Positions 1-9,169 of a stretch of 64,000 nucleotides of DNA are shown one piece after another. Both the position numbers and the translations under genes were made by a program. Position 1 is the first letter of the stretch. Each line of letters starts with the position of its first letter. The stretch spans positions 62,001-126,000 of the forward strand of contig JAKPTB010000097.1 in NCBI GenBank assembly GCA_029555205.1, given 5' to 3'. The notes under the pieces are model-generated. The model made no database searches. It had not been told where the DNA came from and saw only the letters and a list, made by a program, of their open reading frames with translations. This DNA is from Bacillota bacterium (lineage in GTDB: Bacteria; Bacillota; Desulfotomaculia; Desulfotomaculales; Pelotomaculaceae).

Positions 1-201
1 TACTACTGTAATACCCTGTTCGTGAAAGAATTGCTGATATGGTAAGGCAATTTGTTTTAACAGGGCAACCCTCCCATCTGTAAACCAGTCAAAATACCTG
101 GCGTAATAGACGATTCCGGCAGCATCGCAGTCTCCCCAGCGGACCTCCCTTTCCTGCTCACAGACTATAATGCTGTTGCTTCTGGATAATTTATTCTGCA
201 T
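1..201 (-). CDS. Acyl-CoA thioesterase, YbgC/4-hydroxybenzoyl-CoA thioesterase family (C-terminus outside window)
   Basis: The first 67 residues of a hot-dog-fold thioesterase are readable on the minus strand; the rest lies beyond the window edge. Residues 22-36 read VRWGDCDAAGIVYYA followed by RYFDWFTDGR, the family signature containing the catalytic Asp of the 4HBT/YbgC group. Such enzymes hydrolyse acyl-CoA thioesters in the cytoplasm. The ATG at 199-201 is preceded by GGGGGTGA at a good distance, so the start is secure. A gap of about 500 bases with hairpins separates it from the RND operon upstream on the same strand, so it probably has its own promoter. Substrate cannot be told from this piece. 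Confidence 0.85.
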   Translation of the reverse strand, partial: MQNKLSRSNSIIVCEQEREVRWGDCDAAGIVYYARYFDWFTDGRVALLKQIALPYQQFFHEQGITVV

Positions 202-407
202 CTCAGTCACCCCCAATTGTTCATTTGAATTCAATAATTAAAGTAAATGCCGCAATCTAATATTTGTTTCCCATGCGTATACTCTGGAAGTTATTACTAA
301 GACTTACTTCCCCAATTTTATTATTTAAGATTTAAGATTTCAAGCTGGATTTCAATTTTATTGGTTAAATTTGTACAAGCAACTGTTGTTACTGCTGTTT
401 TGAACGG

Positions 408-461
408 CCCCGGCGGTTCCGGGGTGCCCTCCGCCGGAATAGCCCGGTTTGCAGCCGGGCT
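408..461. repeat. Two GC-rich hairpins between the thioesterase and RND genes
   Basis: CCCCGG at 408-413 pairs with CCGGGG at 419-424, and AGCCCGG at 441-447 pairs with CCGGGCT at 455-461. The second is followed on the plus strand by TTGCTT only, so its role as a terminator is uncertain. No gene is visible in the gap 202-716. Confidence 0.45.
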
Positions 462-501
462 TTGCTTCCGGGAAAGTAAAAAAGGCCAGGGAACATAATT
501 A

Positions 502-541
502 GAAAACCCCTGTCCGGCGTAAAGACACCGGACACGGGTTT
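502..541 (-). terminator. Probable terminator of the tetR-adaptor-RND operon
   Basis: A 14-base stem with one mismatch pairs 504-517 with 528-541 around a 10-base loop. Read on the minus strand, the stem ends in GGGG and runs into TTTTCT. It lies about 175 bases past the RND stop codon, where a minus-strand operon would be expected to end. Confidence 0.5.
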
Positions 542-716
542 CCGTTTAAGACGAAGGCTGGAAGCGCGGCGCAGTCACGTTGTTTATACGTTGTTTATGC
601 AATGATCACCACTTCCTAAACAACCGGGTTGCGAGCCGCGGCTTTCAGAAAACGAAAACTAATCTTGAGGAGGTTGAACCAGGTAAACCGGTTCATACTA
701 TTTCCGGCAATAGATG

Positions 717-3700
717 TTATTGAACCGGTATTCTAGAGAACTTCGAACTTATTTTCTTTCCGAAATCATCAAAGATAGTGTAAACAACGGGTACAAGTAC
801 CAGAGTAATGAGTGTGGACATGGTTAAACCAAAGGCCACCACGATAGCCATCGGGGCCCGCGATTCGGCTCCTTCACCGCCGCCGAAGGCCAGCGGCAGC
901 AGGGCGAGAACAGTGGTAAGCGCCGTCATCAGAATGGGCCGCAGCCTTACCGGCCCGGCTTCCAGGATGGCCTGGTTGCGTTCATAACCACGTTTTCGCA
1001 GGGTGTTGATATAATCAACCAGGACAATGGAGTTGTTTAAGACAATTCCAACCAGCATGATGGCTCCGATCATGGCCGGCACGCTCAAATGGTGTCCCGT
1101 CAGTCCCAGCCCCAGGACAACGCCGATAAAGGTGGGGGGCAGTGCGAACATAATGATAAAGGGCTGGAACAGGGACTCAAACTGAGCCACCATGACCATG
1201 AAGACCAGTACAATGGAAAGCAGCAGGGCCAGGCCCAGGGAGCCGAAGGATTCAGCCATATCCTTGCTCTGGCCGCCCACCTCAAACAGGTAGCCCTCGG
1301 GTAAAGTAATTGCGTTTAATTTTTCTTGAATTTCTTTGTTGATACTACCCAGGTCCCGCCCGGCGATATCGGCGGTAATACTTACCTGCCGGGTCTGGCC
1401 GTATCTGACAATCTGCTGCGGCGTACTGTGGGTTTCCAGCCGCGCTACTGCCTCCACAGGTACTCTGGCGCCGGTGGGGGATACAATGGTCAGGTTGGCC
1501 AGGGCATCTGACGTGGCTGCAAAACCGTGGGAAGTTTCCAGCCTGATATCTACCTCGTCATCGCCGGTCCGCATCCGGCTGACAACCTGACCGTTAAAGG
1601 AATTGCGGACTGCCGACAGCACCTGGCCCGCAGACAGGCCGTAAAGGGCTGCCTTTTCCCGGTCTACCACCAGCTGCAATTCTGATCTGGTGTCTTCCAG
1701 GGAACTTTCTGCGTTTCTGATACCTTCAATTCCTTTAATCATATCCAGCATCTGGTTGCCTAATTGCTCCAGCACGGTAAGGTCATCGCCCCGGATGGAA
1801 ACTTCCACAGGGCTGCCGGTGGTTCCGGCGGCAGTGGTGCTGACGCTTACAGTAATTTCTGCCCCCGGTACATTAGTCAGAGTGCGGCGTAATTGTTCCG
1901 CCGCATCTTTGGTTGAGATGGAGCGCTCTTCCAGGGGCTTGAGTATAATTTGGAGAGAAGCTTCATTTGTGTTACTTATACCCAGCATGGCCAGTTCGCC
2001 GGAACCCACTGTGGTAAAAATGGAGTCAATTTCACTGATTTCATGCCTGACCAGGTTTTCGATGTTTTCGGCAACTCTTTGGGTTTCCGCCAGTTTAGTT
2101 CCGGTGGGCATTTTTATGTCTACCGTCATCTCACCCTGGTCCATTTCCGGGATGAACTCGGTACCGATTAAAGACGTGGCTGCAATGCTTAATGCCAGCG
2201 CCACCACAACAAAGCCCACCACTTTCTTCCGGTTGCCCAGAGCCCATCTCAAGAGTCTTCCGTAAAGCATGTTCAGGGTGTGCAGGAACTTGCCGAACAG
2301 GAGGACGGGATTTTTGGTTTTGTTTCCGGGGAGAACATTATCCGGAGGAGAAATATTCTGCAACAGTTTCGAAGAAAGCATGGGTACCAGGGTCAAGGCG
2401 GCAAAGAGGGCAGCTATATGGGAAAAACTGACTGTCAAGGCCAGGGGTTTAAACAGAATCCCGGCCAGACCCTGAACAAAAACAATGGGTAAAAAGACCA
2501 CGACCTGGGCCAGGGCTGATGCGGTAACCGCGTTACCCACTTCAGCAGTGCCCAGCTTGGCGGCCTCAATAATTTTAAAGCCGTTTTGCCGGTAGCGGTA
2601 GATACTCTCCAGGACCACCACTGAAAAATCCACCAGGGAACCCAGTCCCAGCATAAGGCCGCCCAGGGACAGCATGTTGATGGTCTGCTTGCCGAAGTAT
2701 AACATAGCAAAGGTGGCAATAATTGAAATTGGTATAACCAGAACAACCACCAGGGTACTGCGGAAACTGCGTAAAAACAAGTAGAGGATAATGAAAGCAA
2801 ATAAAGCCCCCAGCATTCCGTGATGGGTAACATTGTTTATTGAATTCTGAATGAATTCGGAGTTGTCCAGCAGTGTTTCAATCTGTATGCCTGCGGGCAG
2901 GATCTTATTAAGCTGGGTAACCTCCTCGTTGACCTTCCTGGCTACCTGAACGGTATTGCCGCCGGAAGCTTTCATGATGTACAAGCCCAGGGAAGGCTCG
3001 CCGTTTACGAAGGTTGATGTCGTTATCTCCTTGAAAGAATCTTCGATAACGGCAAGATCCCTTAAAGCAACCGTATTTCCGGTGCCGGGAATAGAGACGC
3101 GGACATTTTTAATGGATTCCAGGCTGGTGTATTCACCTAAAACCCTGATGGACATTTCGGTTGAGCCGCTTTCCACAGTTCCCGCCGTGCCGGAAATATT
3201 GTCTCCGGCCAGGGCCTGTATTACCTGGCTGATATTCAAGCCGTAGGCTTCGGTTTTGGCCGGATCAAGTTTTACCTTTATTTCTCTTTCTTTTCCCCCG
3301 CTGACGTTAACTGAGGCGACCCCTTCAATTCTTTCCAGACGGGGTTGGATTATATCCTCAGTGATTTTTTTTAGACGCACCGGGTTGTCACCGGATACCG
3401 AGAAGTAAATAATGGGCATGGAATTGATGTCCATTTTTATGGTCATGGGTGACTCGGCGTCGGAAGGCAGCATGCCTTTAACCATTTCGATTTTGTCCCG
3501 CAATTCATTAACTGCGTTGTCGATATCGATGCCCCAGTTAAACATCACGACGACCAGGGAACTTCCATTTTGCGATAAGGACTGGATTTCATCAATATTG
3601 CTGACTGTGGAAACGGCTGACTCAATGGGTTTTGTGACCAGTTTTTCCACTTCGGCCGGGGCGGCGCCTTCGTATGTAGTCATAACCACCGCCACAGGCA

Positions 3701-3824
3701 GTTCCATGTCGGGATAAAGGTCAACAGCCAAACGGGGCAGGGAAAACAGCCCCAGGAAAACCAGGGCGATGATTAGCATGGAGATGGCAAGGGGGCGCTC
3801 AATAGAAAGATCGGCTATCTTCAA
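717..3824 (-). CDS. RND efflux transporter, HAE1/AcrB-like
   Basis: A full-length (1035 residue) proton-driven exporter of the hydrophobic/amphiphilic efflux RND family, in the cytoplasmic membrane. The N-terminus (LSIERPLAISMLIIALVFLG) is the first membrane helix; a large extracytoplasmic loop follows; helices 2-6 begin near residue 335; the pattern repeats in the second half. The TM4 segment GSLVDFSVVVLES carries a single Asp (D399), where AcrB has an Asp pair. The start is TTG at 3822-3824, overlapping the adaptor stop by TTGA and preceded by GGAGGTG eight bases upstream. It is the last gene of a TetR-adaptor-RND operon. No TolC-like gene is present, as expected for a one-membrane cell; SwrC/YerP of Bacillus is a comparable Gram-positive RND. 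Substrates are unknown. Confidence 0.93.
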   Translation of the reverse strand: MKIADLSIERPLAISMLIIALVFLGLFSLPRLAVDLYPDMELPVAVVMTTYEGAAPAEVEKLVTKPIESAVSTVSNIDEIQSLSQNGSSLVVVMFNWGIDIDNAVNELRDKIEMVKGMLPSDAESPMTIKMDINSMPIIYFSVSGDNPVRLKKITEDIIQPRLERIEGVASVNVSGGKEREIKVKLDPAKTEAYGLNISQVIQALAGDNISGTAGTVESGSTEMSIRVLGEYTSLESIKNVRVSIPGTGNTVALRDLAVIEDSFKEITTSTFVNGEPSLGLYIMKASGGNTVQVARKVNEEVTQLNKILPAGIQIETLLDNSEFIQNSINNVTHHGMLGALFAFIILYLFLRSFRSTLVVVLVIPISIIATFAMLYFGKQTINMLSLGGLMLGLGSLVDFSVVVLESIYRYRQNGFKIIEAAKLGTAEVGNAVTASALAQVVVFLPIVFVQGLAGILFKPLALTVSFSHIAALFAALTLVPMLSSKLLQNISPPDNVLPGNKTKNPVLLFGKFLHTLNMLYGRLLRWALGNRKKVVGFVVVALALSIAATSLIGTEFIPEMDQGEMTVDIKMPTGTKLAETQRVAENIENLVRHEISEIDSIFTTVGSGELAMLGISNTNEASLQIILKPLEERSISTKDAAEQLRRTLTNVPGAEITVSVSTTAAGTTGSPVEVSIRGDDLTVLEQLGNQMLDMIKGIEGIRNAESSLEDTRSELQLVVDREKAALYGLSAGQVLSAVRNSFNGQVVSRMRTGDDEVDIRLETSHGFAATSDALANLTIVSPTGARVPVEAVARLETHSTPQQIVRYGQTRQVSITADIAGRDLGSINKEIQEKLNAITLPEGYLFEVGGQSKDMAESFGSLGLALLLSIVLVFMVMVAQFESLFQPFIIMFALPPTFIGVVLGLGLTGHHLSVPAMIGAIMLVGIVLNNSIVLVDYINTLRKRGYERNQAILEAGPVRLRPILMTALTTVLALLPLAFGGGEGAESRAPMAIVVAFGLTMSTLITLVLVPVVYTIFDDFGKKISSKFSRIPVQ

Positions 3825-4951
3825 TTAGTAGCACCTCCCTGACTGTCGACCACCTTTACCTTTTGACCGTCAGTAACCAGGCGATTTCCGCCGACAATGA
3901 CATCCTGGCCTTCCTGAAGTCCTTCAGTGATCTCAACCAGCTGGCCGTCTGTAATCCCCTTCTTGACGGTTACCTCTTTAGCTTTGCCGTCTTCCAGGAC
4001 ATAAACCCAGTACTGCCCCTCACGCTCCAGCAGGGCATCCACCGGGACGGTTACCACACCACGGGATAAGCCCGTTTCTAGATTTAAAGTAGCCACCATG
4101 CCGGCTTTGAGATCACCATCTTTATTATTTAGATGAATTTCCACGGGAAAAGCCCGGGTTGCAGGGTCTGCCTTTGGCGCCACCGAGGCCACGGTGCCTG
4201 TAATGGTTTTATTGAGGGAGTTAATGGTTACAGGAACCTCTGTTCCATCCTTAATGGAAACCACAGCATTCTCAGACAAATTCACCTTGACTTTGACAGT
4301 AGCCAGTTCAACCACTGTCAGGGCGGTTGTCTGGGGGCCGGCCAGTTCGCCGTTTTCGATGCTGACAGTGGCTACTACTCCAGATAATGGGGAGGTTACA
4401 GTGTAGTTGTTGTAAGTTTCCTCTGCGTTTTGCAGGGTAGCTTCCGCCTGCTTGAGTTGTTCTTCGGCCAGCTGCACCCCGATGCGGGCATTGTTAAGCA
4501 TGCTTTCAGCCTGTTCCAACTGGGCTTTAGCCGCTGCCTGGGAGTCGTAGAGCGCCTTGGTCCGGTTGTATTCCAGTTCAGCGTCGGCCAGTCCCTGTTT
4601 GGCCTTGTCCAGATTTGCCCTGGCCACACCCACGCCGGCCTCAGCCATTGTTTTAGCATTGCGCGCCTCAGTGGCATCCAGTTCAAGCAGCACTTGTCCA
4701 CGGCTGACTCGATCGCCCACTTTGACATGGATTGCAGCTAACCTGCCGGTAACTTTGGGGGCTACAGCCACCTCGGTGAAGGGAATGATTTCCCCGGTGG
4801 TGTTTAAAGTGTGGGTCAGGTCTGCAAGCCGGGTTTTGGCAATCTCCACGGGAACCAGTACTTCTTCTTCCTGGGTAGCTGTTTTTTTCCCGCAGCCGCC
4901 GATTAACGCCACCAGTAACAATACTAAGGCCAGGCTAATAAAACGTTTCAA
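3821..4951 (-). CDS. RND periplasmic-adaptor-like lipoprotein (HlyD/MFP family)
   Basis: Membrane fusion protein that partners the adjacent RND pump. From the chosen TTG start at 4949-4951 (RBS GGGAG close upstream) the N-terminus is a short lipoprotein signal with lipobox VALIGGC, so it is probably lipid-anchored on the outer face of the membrane. A lipoyl/barrel-sandwich half (GRLAAIHVKVGDRVSRGQ), a long Ala/Glu/Gln-rich coiled-coil hairpin, the second half (YTVTSPLSGVVATVSIENGE) and a beta-barrel region follow in the usual order. A longer frame opens at 4996 but would put a charged tail before the signal peptide. It sits between tetR and the RND gene, with translational overlap to the latter. 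Confidence 0.9.
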   Translation of the reverse strand: MKRFISLALVLLLVALIGGCGKKTATQEEEVLVPVEIAKTRLADLTHTLNTTGEIIPFTEVAVAPKVTGRLAAIHVKVGDRVSRGQVLLELDATEARNAKTMAEAGVGVARANLDKAKQGLADAELEYNRTKALYDSQAAAKAQLEQAESMLNNARIGVQLAEEQLKQAEATLQNAEETYNNYTVTSPLSGVVATVSIENGELAGPQTTALTVVELATVKVKVNLSENAVVSIKDGTEVPVTINSLNKTITGTVASVAPKADPATRAFPVEIHLNNKDGDLKAGMVATLNLETGLSRGVVTVPVDALLEREGQYWVYVLEDGKAKEVTVKKGITDGQLVEITEGLQEGQDVIVGGNRLVTDGQKVKVVDSQGGATN

Positions 4952-5045
4952 TTTGTTATCTCCCAATTTGTGATCTCCCCTTCGTAAATAAATCACAGCT
5001 CCAGAATAATTGGCTCTAATATCGATTCTCCAATAATCCCGCTGG

Positions 5046-5630
5046 TTATTTAGTTAAAACACCATTCAAAAAAAAATCCAAAGCCATATTTGCTGTGCGC
5101 TCAAATGTTTTTTTATCCTTCTTCTGGATAAACCATTGCAGGCCTAAACCTTCGAAAATGCTGATCAAGACATCTGCAGCGGCTTCTGCGTCCAGGGGTC
5201 TGAACTCTCCTTTCCGGATAGCCAGAAGGATATAATCTTTAAAAATAGCTTTCCTTTTTGAGTCGTTAAGCAGGGCTCGTAATTTTTTTAATACAGCTTC
5301 ATCCTTGGCCTGCAGGTTAAATTCATAGATAATAGCTGAAACAGGCTCGTTTATCTTTTCCAGGAATTGTTCTTTTAAACTTGCCAGTTTTTCTACAGCA
5401 GATTTGTTTCCTGTTAATTGAGCCTGGAGTGTCCTTTCGGTTTCATTCAGCCATTTTTGAAGAAGGTACAGGAATATTTCTTCTTTACTCTTAAAATGCC
5501 AGTAAATACCCCCTTTACTCATTCCCGACGCCTTTACAATATCATCTACAGAAGTGCCGCCGTAGCCGGTGGATAAAAAGCAGGCTAGAGCGGCATCTGC
5601 GATCAAATCCTTCTTTGAGTCCTTGTCCAT
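5046..5630 (-). CDS. TetR/AcrR-family repressor of the RND operon
   Basis: A 194-residue TetR-family regulator. The N-terminal helix-turn-helix is clear (ALACFLSTGYGGTSVDD followed by ASGMSKGGIYWHFKSKEE); the C-terminal ligand domain is divergent, as usual. The ATG at 5628-5630 has GGGAGGTGA just upstream; a longer reading frame reaches 5705 but crosses the promoter and operator. The gene is first in the operon with the adaptor and the RND pump, and an inverted repeat covers its transcription start, so it most likely represses itself and the pump and is released by a pump substrate. Confidence 0.92.
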   Translation of the reverse strand: MDKDSKKDLIADAALACFLSTGYGGTSVDDIVKASGMSKGGIYWHFKSKEEIFLYLLQKWLNETERTLQAQLTGNKSAVEKLASLKEQFLEKINEPVSAIIYEFNLQAKDEAVLKKLRALLNDSKRKAIFKDYILLAIRKGEFRPLDAEAAADVLISIFEGLGLQWFIQKKDKKTFERTANMALDFFLNGVLTK

Positions 5631-5652
5631 AAAATCACCTCCCCGTGAAAAA

Positions 5653-5702
5653 CAGACTGGTCGGTCTGGGACAATTTTACGATGGATCTTTTTTATAGTC
5701 AA
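5653..5702 (-). promoter_or_regulatory. Promoter and TetR-type operator of the efflux operon
   Basis: On the minus strand TTGACT (5697-5702) and TAAAAT (5674-5679) are separated by exactly 17 bases, a near-consensus sigma-A promoter. Immediately downstream, at 5653-5668, CAGAC and GTCTG form an inverted repeat around TGGTCG, resembling operators of AcrR/QacR-like repressors. The operator would cover the transcription start and the tetR leader. The site assignment is by position and symmetry. Confidence 0.75.
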
Positions 5703-5859
5703 CATAAATCAGGCAGTATAAATTAAAATAGTTTAAATTAAAATATTAGATACTGTTACCTGAATTTAATGTATAATGAATATGCCTGAATATTTTGAAA
5801 GGGTTAAAAACACAATTATTGAGGTTACAAAAATAATAAACCAGAGGGAGTAAATTTTT

Positions 5860-6318
5860 ATGCAACTGGATATTGAATTAAGTGAGCAAGAGGAGCAGCC
5901 TGTACTGTATATCAGGACAAGAACAGCGCTGTCAGGTTTATCGAAAGTAATAGAGAATGCCTATGGGGAAATTTTCAATTACCTGACCGAAATCGGCGAG
6001 CAGCCGGCAAATGCGCCTTATACTGCCTACTACAACCTCGACATGGAGGATTTAGATGTGGAGATGGGCTTTCCCGTCCGGGGGCGGCTGCCTGAGCGGG
6101 GTGAAATAAAGTCCGGCGTGATCCCCGGGGGTAAGGTTGTATCGTGCATGTATAAGGGGTCATACACTCAAATGGAACAGCCGTACAACAAGATGTTTAA
6201 ATGGATTGAGGAAAACGGCTATGAGCAGAAAGGCGTGTACTATGAGTATTATTATAATTCTCCGCACGAGGTGCCCGAAAGCGAGCTATTAACAAAAATA
6301 GTGATTCCTCTAAAATAA
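5860..6318 (+). CDS. GyrI-like effector-binding domain protein
   Basis: A 152-residue single-domain protein of the GyrI-like/AraC effector-binding (SOUL-type) superfamily. Visible family features are the opening beta strand ending in TRTALSGLSKVIENAYGEI, the middle strand YTAYYNLDMEDLDVEMGFPV, and the closing KGSYTQMEQPYNKMFKWIEENG with a YYEYYYNSP tail. Free-standing members bind or hydrolyse small hydrophobic molecules, or act as stress proteins. It starts at ATG 5860 with AGAGGGAG about ten bases upstream and is transcribed divergently from the efflux operon, so it could share its control, but no operator is seen on its side. Ligand unknown. Confidence 0.85.
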   Translation: MQLDIELSEQEEQPVLYIRTRTALSGLSKVIENAYGEIFNYLTEIGEQPANAPYTAYYNLDMEDLDVEMGFPVRGRLPERGEIKSGVIPGGKVVSCMYKGSYTQMEQPYNKMFKWIEENGYEQKGVYYEYYYNSPHEVPESELLTKIVIPLK

Positions 6319-6323
6319 TTTAA

Positions 6324-6365
6324 AATAACTTAGATACGGTACCCGCAACCGTTTCTTAAGTTATT
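6324..6365. terminator. Bidirectional terminator between convergent genes
   Basis: AATAACTTA at 6324-6332 pairs with TAAGTTATT at 6357-6365, and inside it ACGGT (6036-style inner stem, here 6336-6340) pairs with ACCGT at 6348-6352. On the plus strand a T-rich run (GATTTTTTC) follows. The right arm overlaps the stop codon of the minus-strand AbrB-family gene, so the element probably serves both convergent genes. Confidence 0.6.
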
Positions 6366-7428
6366 GATTTTTTCTTGTCTGTATGCTTCCAAAATGCCGC
6401 TTTAAGAGATAAGTCATGACAAATAATATGAAGGAAAGCCGGAACAGCTGGTAGGCAGCTACCAGGGAAACATCGGCTCCCACCAGGACAGCCGTCAGTC
6501 CCATTTCACCCATGCCGCCGGGAGATGTTCCCAGGAAAGCGGTAATCAGGGTCAGGGAGTGCAGGCGCGTCAGCAGGTAACCGGTTCCGAGGGAGAAGAA
6601 AACAACTGCAATACTTCCGCCCAGAGTGTAGGGCAACAGCTTTTTCCAGTTTTCGAGACGGGCAGGTTTGATGGACAATCCCAAATAGGCCCCGATACAT
6701 AGCTGCGAAATTAAAACAAGGAAGGAAGGTGGGTCAGGCGCCTGGAAACCGGTGAGAACCAGGGCGGCAGTTCCCAGGAGAGGCCCCAGCAGGAAGGGAG
6801 TGGGCAAGTTTATCCTCAGAGCGACCCGGACGCTGATCAGGATTACTCCAACAAATATAAGGGCATTCCAGGGGCTATGGATTAAACTGTCAGATACTGC
6901 GGGAACACTGGCGGAGCCCGCTGCCGGGGCGTCCCCGGCCAGGCCGTGGATAACTATAAAGGGTACAATAAAAACCGTCGCCAGCAGCCGGATGGTTTGC
7001 ATGAAGGTAACAACAGTTAAATCTGAACCTGCAATTTCTTCGCTTAAAACAACCATCTGCGTCAGACCGCCCGGAACGCTTCCAAGAATGCTGGTTGCTG
7101 GGTTTAACCCCGTACGACGGGAGATTATGGTTCCCACTAATAAGCTGAACAGGATTATTGAAGTTGTTGCAAGGAGCATGGCCGGAAGCTGTTTGAATAT
7201 TTCCAGGCCTGTGGCGACGGTAAACGCGCTTCCCAGCATGTAACCAAGGATGACCAGACCGCAGTTCCGAAATTCCACAGGCCAGAACAAGTTTCTTTTG
7301 GCAGCCAGGTTCCAGACCAGGACTGCCGTCAAGGATCCCAACAACCACGGCAGGGGCAAATTTAACAGGCGGAAGAGCATTCCGCCTGTTACAGATATCA
7401 GTGATGTTTCAAATATAGGCAACAGCAT
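6361..7428 (-). CDS. AbrB-family membrane protein (putative transporter/regulator)
   Basis: A 355-residue polytopic membrane protein of the AbrB family (often misnamed ammonia monooxygenase). The family's internal duplication is visible: GSVPGGLTQMVVLSEEIAGSD near residue 139 and GTSPGGMGEMGLTAVLVGAD near residue 304 are equivalent loops, each after a hydrophobic helix hairpin, and each repeat ends in a segment of the type TIRLLATVFIVPF / LFRLSFILFVMTY. About ten membrane segments are apparent. The ATG at 7428 has GGAG upstream. It follows asnS with a 57-base spacer holding a tandem repeat. The function of this family is not settled; transport of small organic substrates has been proposed. 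Confidence 0.85.
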   Translation of the reverse strand: MLLPIFETSLISVTGGMLFRLLNLPLPWLLGSLTAVLVWNLAAKRNLFWPVEFRNCGLVILGYMLGSAFTVATGLEIFKQLPAMLLATTSIILFSLLVGTIISRRTGLNPATSILGSVPGGLTQMVVLSEEIAGSDLTVVTFMQTIRLLATVFIVPFIVIHGLAGDAPAAGSASVPAVSDSLIHSPWNALIFVGVILISVRVALRINLPTPFLLGPLLGTAALVLTGFQAPDPPSFLVLISQLCIGAYLGLSIKPARLENWKKLLPYTLGGSIAVVFFSLGTGYLLTRLHSLTLITAFLGTSPGGMGEMGLTAVLVGADVSLVAAYQLFRLSFILFVMTYLLKRHFGSIQTRKNQ

Positions 7429-7442
7429 TTGGGCTCCAGGCC

Positions 7443-7481
7443 TTTAAATTTTTACTATAATCTTTAAACTTTTACTATAAT
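7443..7481. repeat. 19-base tandem duplication
   Basis: Two copies of TTTAAA(T/C)TTTTACTATAAT lie at 7443-7461 and 7463-7481, separated by one C and differing at one base. They fill most of the spacer between asnS and the AbrB-family gene. The duplication probably arose by slippage. Confidence 0.85.
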
Positions 7482-7485
7482 AAAG

Positions 7486-8877
7486 CTAAAACTCGGCATT
7501 TTTAGGGGTTCTGGGGAACGGAATAACGTCCCGGATGTTGGTCATCCCGGTCAGGTACATTAGCAGCCTTTCAAAACCCAGGCCAAAACCAGCGTGGGGA
7601 GCGCCCCCGTATTTCCGGAGATCCAGGTACCACCAGTAGTCCTTTTTATTCAACCCCAGTTCGTCCATTCTTTTTTCGAGGTAGTCGTACCTTTCCTCTC
7701 TCTGGCTCCCGCCGATTATTTCGCCCACGCCCGGCACCAAAAGGTCCATGGCTGCGACTGTCCTGCCGTCATCGTTCATTCTCATGTAAAAAGCTTTGAT
7801 TTCCTTTGGGTAATCTGTAACGAATACCGGTTTGCCGAAGTGCTTTTCTGTTATGTAGCGCTCGTGCTCGGTCTGCAGGTCGAGCCCCCATGCCACGGGG
7901 TATTCGAATTGTTCACCTGATTTTTTTAAGATCTCAATTGCTTCGCTGTAAGTAATGTGAGCGAACTTGGATTCAACGAGGTTTTCCAGGCGCTCGAGGA
8001 GCGATTTGTCAACAAAATTATTAAAGAAGCGCATCTCTTCAGGACAATGCTTAAGGACATAGCCAATTATATACTTGAGCATATCTTCCGCCAGGTTCAT
8101 ATTCTCCTGCAGGCCGGCAAAGGCTATTTCCGGCTCGATCATCCAGAATTCTGCCGCGTGACGGGGTGTGTTGGAGTTTTCGGCCCGGAATGTGGGACCA
8201 AAAGTATATACATTTTTGAAAGCCAGGCAATAGGATTCTGCTTCCAGTTGACCGCTCACCGTCAAATTTGTCTCTTTCCCAAAGAAATCTTTGCTGAAAT
8301 CCACTTCCATTTTTTCATTCCGGGGTAGCCGGTCAAAATCAAGGGTGGTTACCCGGAACATTTCCCCGGCGCCTTCAGCGTCGCTGCCTGTGATGATGGG
8401 CGTTTGGACATAGACAAAGTTTCTTTTCTGAAAGAATTTATGTATAGCGTAGGCGGCCACCGACCTGACCCTGAAAACGGCGGCAAAGGTGTTTGTCCGG
8501 GGGCGCAGGTGGGCAATGGTGCGCAGATATTCAAAGGTGTGCCTTTTTTTCTGCAGAGGATAGTCCGGTTCAGAATGTCCTGCAATAGCAATCCTTTCCG
8601 CCTTTAATTCAAAGGGCTGCTTGGCTCCGGGGGATTCAACCAGTTCCCCCGCCGCGATGATGGCTGAACCGGTGATTAGTTTTGATATTTCCTGAAAGTT
8701 GGTCAGTTTTTCGTCGTAAACAATCTGGAGGTTGGAAAAAAACGTTCCGTCGTTGAGCTCAATGAAGCCAAATGTTTTAGAAGATCTTACTGTCCTCACC
8801 CAACCGCTTACTTGAATCTTTTTATTCAGGTAGTCGTCCCAATGGGCAAACAACTCCTTTACCGTGGCTGTCTCCAA
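7486..8877 (-). CDS. asnS: Asparaginyl-tRNA synthetase
   Basis: A class IIb aminoacyl-tRNA synthetase of 463 residues that charges tRNA-Asn. The N-terminal OB-fold anticodon-binding domain ([20 protein letters not shown]) is followed by the catalytic domain with motif 2 ([21 protein letters not shown] region, shortened here) around residues 228-248 and motif 3 ([16 protein letters not shown]) near the C-terminus. The ending DVIPFPRTP is typical of AsnRS as opposed to AspRS, and the catalytic domain lacks the bacterial AspRS insertion. The ATG at 8877 has GGAG upstream. No T-box leader is seen in the roughly 290 bases upstream. An independent AsnRS indicates direct Asn charging in this organism. 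Confidence 0.95.
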   Translation of the reverse strand: METATVKELFAHWDDYLNKKIQVSGWVRTVRSSKTFGFIELNDGTFFSNLQIVYDEKLTNFQEISKLITGSAIIAAGELVESPGAKQPFELKAERIAIAGHSEPDYPLQKKRHTFEYLRTIAHLRPRTNTFAAVFRVRSVAAYAIHKFFQKRNFVYVQTPIITGSDAEGAGEMFRVTTLDFDRLPRNEKMEVDFSKDFFGKETNLTVSGQLEAESYCLAFKNVYTFGPTFRAENSNTPRHAAEFWMIEPEIAFAGLQENMNLAEDMLKYIIGYVLKHCPEEMRFFNNFVDKSLLERLENLVESKFAHITYSEAIEILKKSGEQFEYPVAWGLDLQTEHERYITEKHFGKPVFVTDYPKEIKAFYMRMNDDGRTVAAMDLLVPGVGEIIGGSQREERYDYLEKRMDELGLNKKDYWWYLDLRKYGGAPHAGFGLGFERLLMYLTGMTNIRDVIPFPRTPKNAEF

Positions 8878-9095
8878 TTGATGTTCTCCTTCCTGGGCAT
8901 AATTGTCTTAAAAAGACACATGCTTATTTTTTGGATTTACGATCTTAGATCAGCTTTATTTTCCTTCGTCAATGCAGTGCTTATTGATGGAAAATAATGG
9001 CCGGAGGGGTTCCATAGAATTTTCTGCGGATAATATATGATGTTTTTGTCATTTAATATTTAATTATCTACCTGAAAATATAAGGTGGGGGGGAC

Positions 9096-9121
9096 AAAAA
9101 GTCAAGCTTTGCAGGCTTGAC
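9096..9121 (-). terminator. Rho-independent terminator of the M24 peptidase gene
   Basis: GTCAAGC at 9101-9107 pairs with GCTTGAC at 9115-9121; on the minus strand the stem is followed by TTTTTGTCC. It lies about 50 bases beyond the stop codon at 9170. Confidence 0.85.
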
Positions 9122-9169
9122 CCGCTCATAACCTTGCTGACGGTGGCTAAGTCCTGGAAGGTGTACTTT

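Noticed and set aside
1690-2265. 191-codon open frame opposite the first RND gene
   Set aside because: It runs antisense inside a well-supported coding region with strong codon bias and has no ribosome site or family features.
8878-9095. Possible T-box leader upstream of asnS
   Set aside because: The conserved T-box sequence and a following terminator are not present on the minus strand; only short AT-rich sequence is seen.
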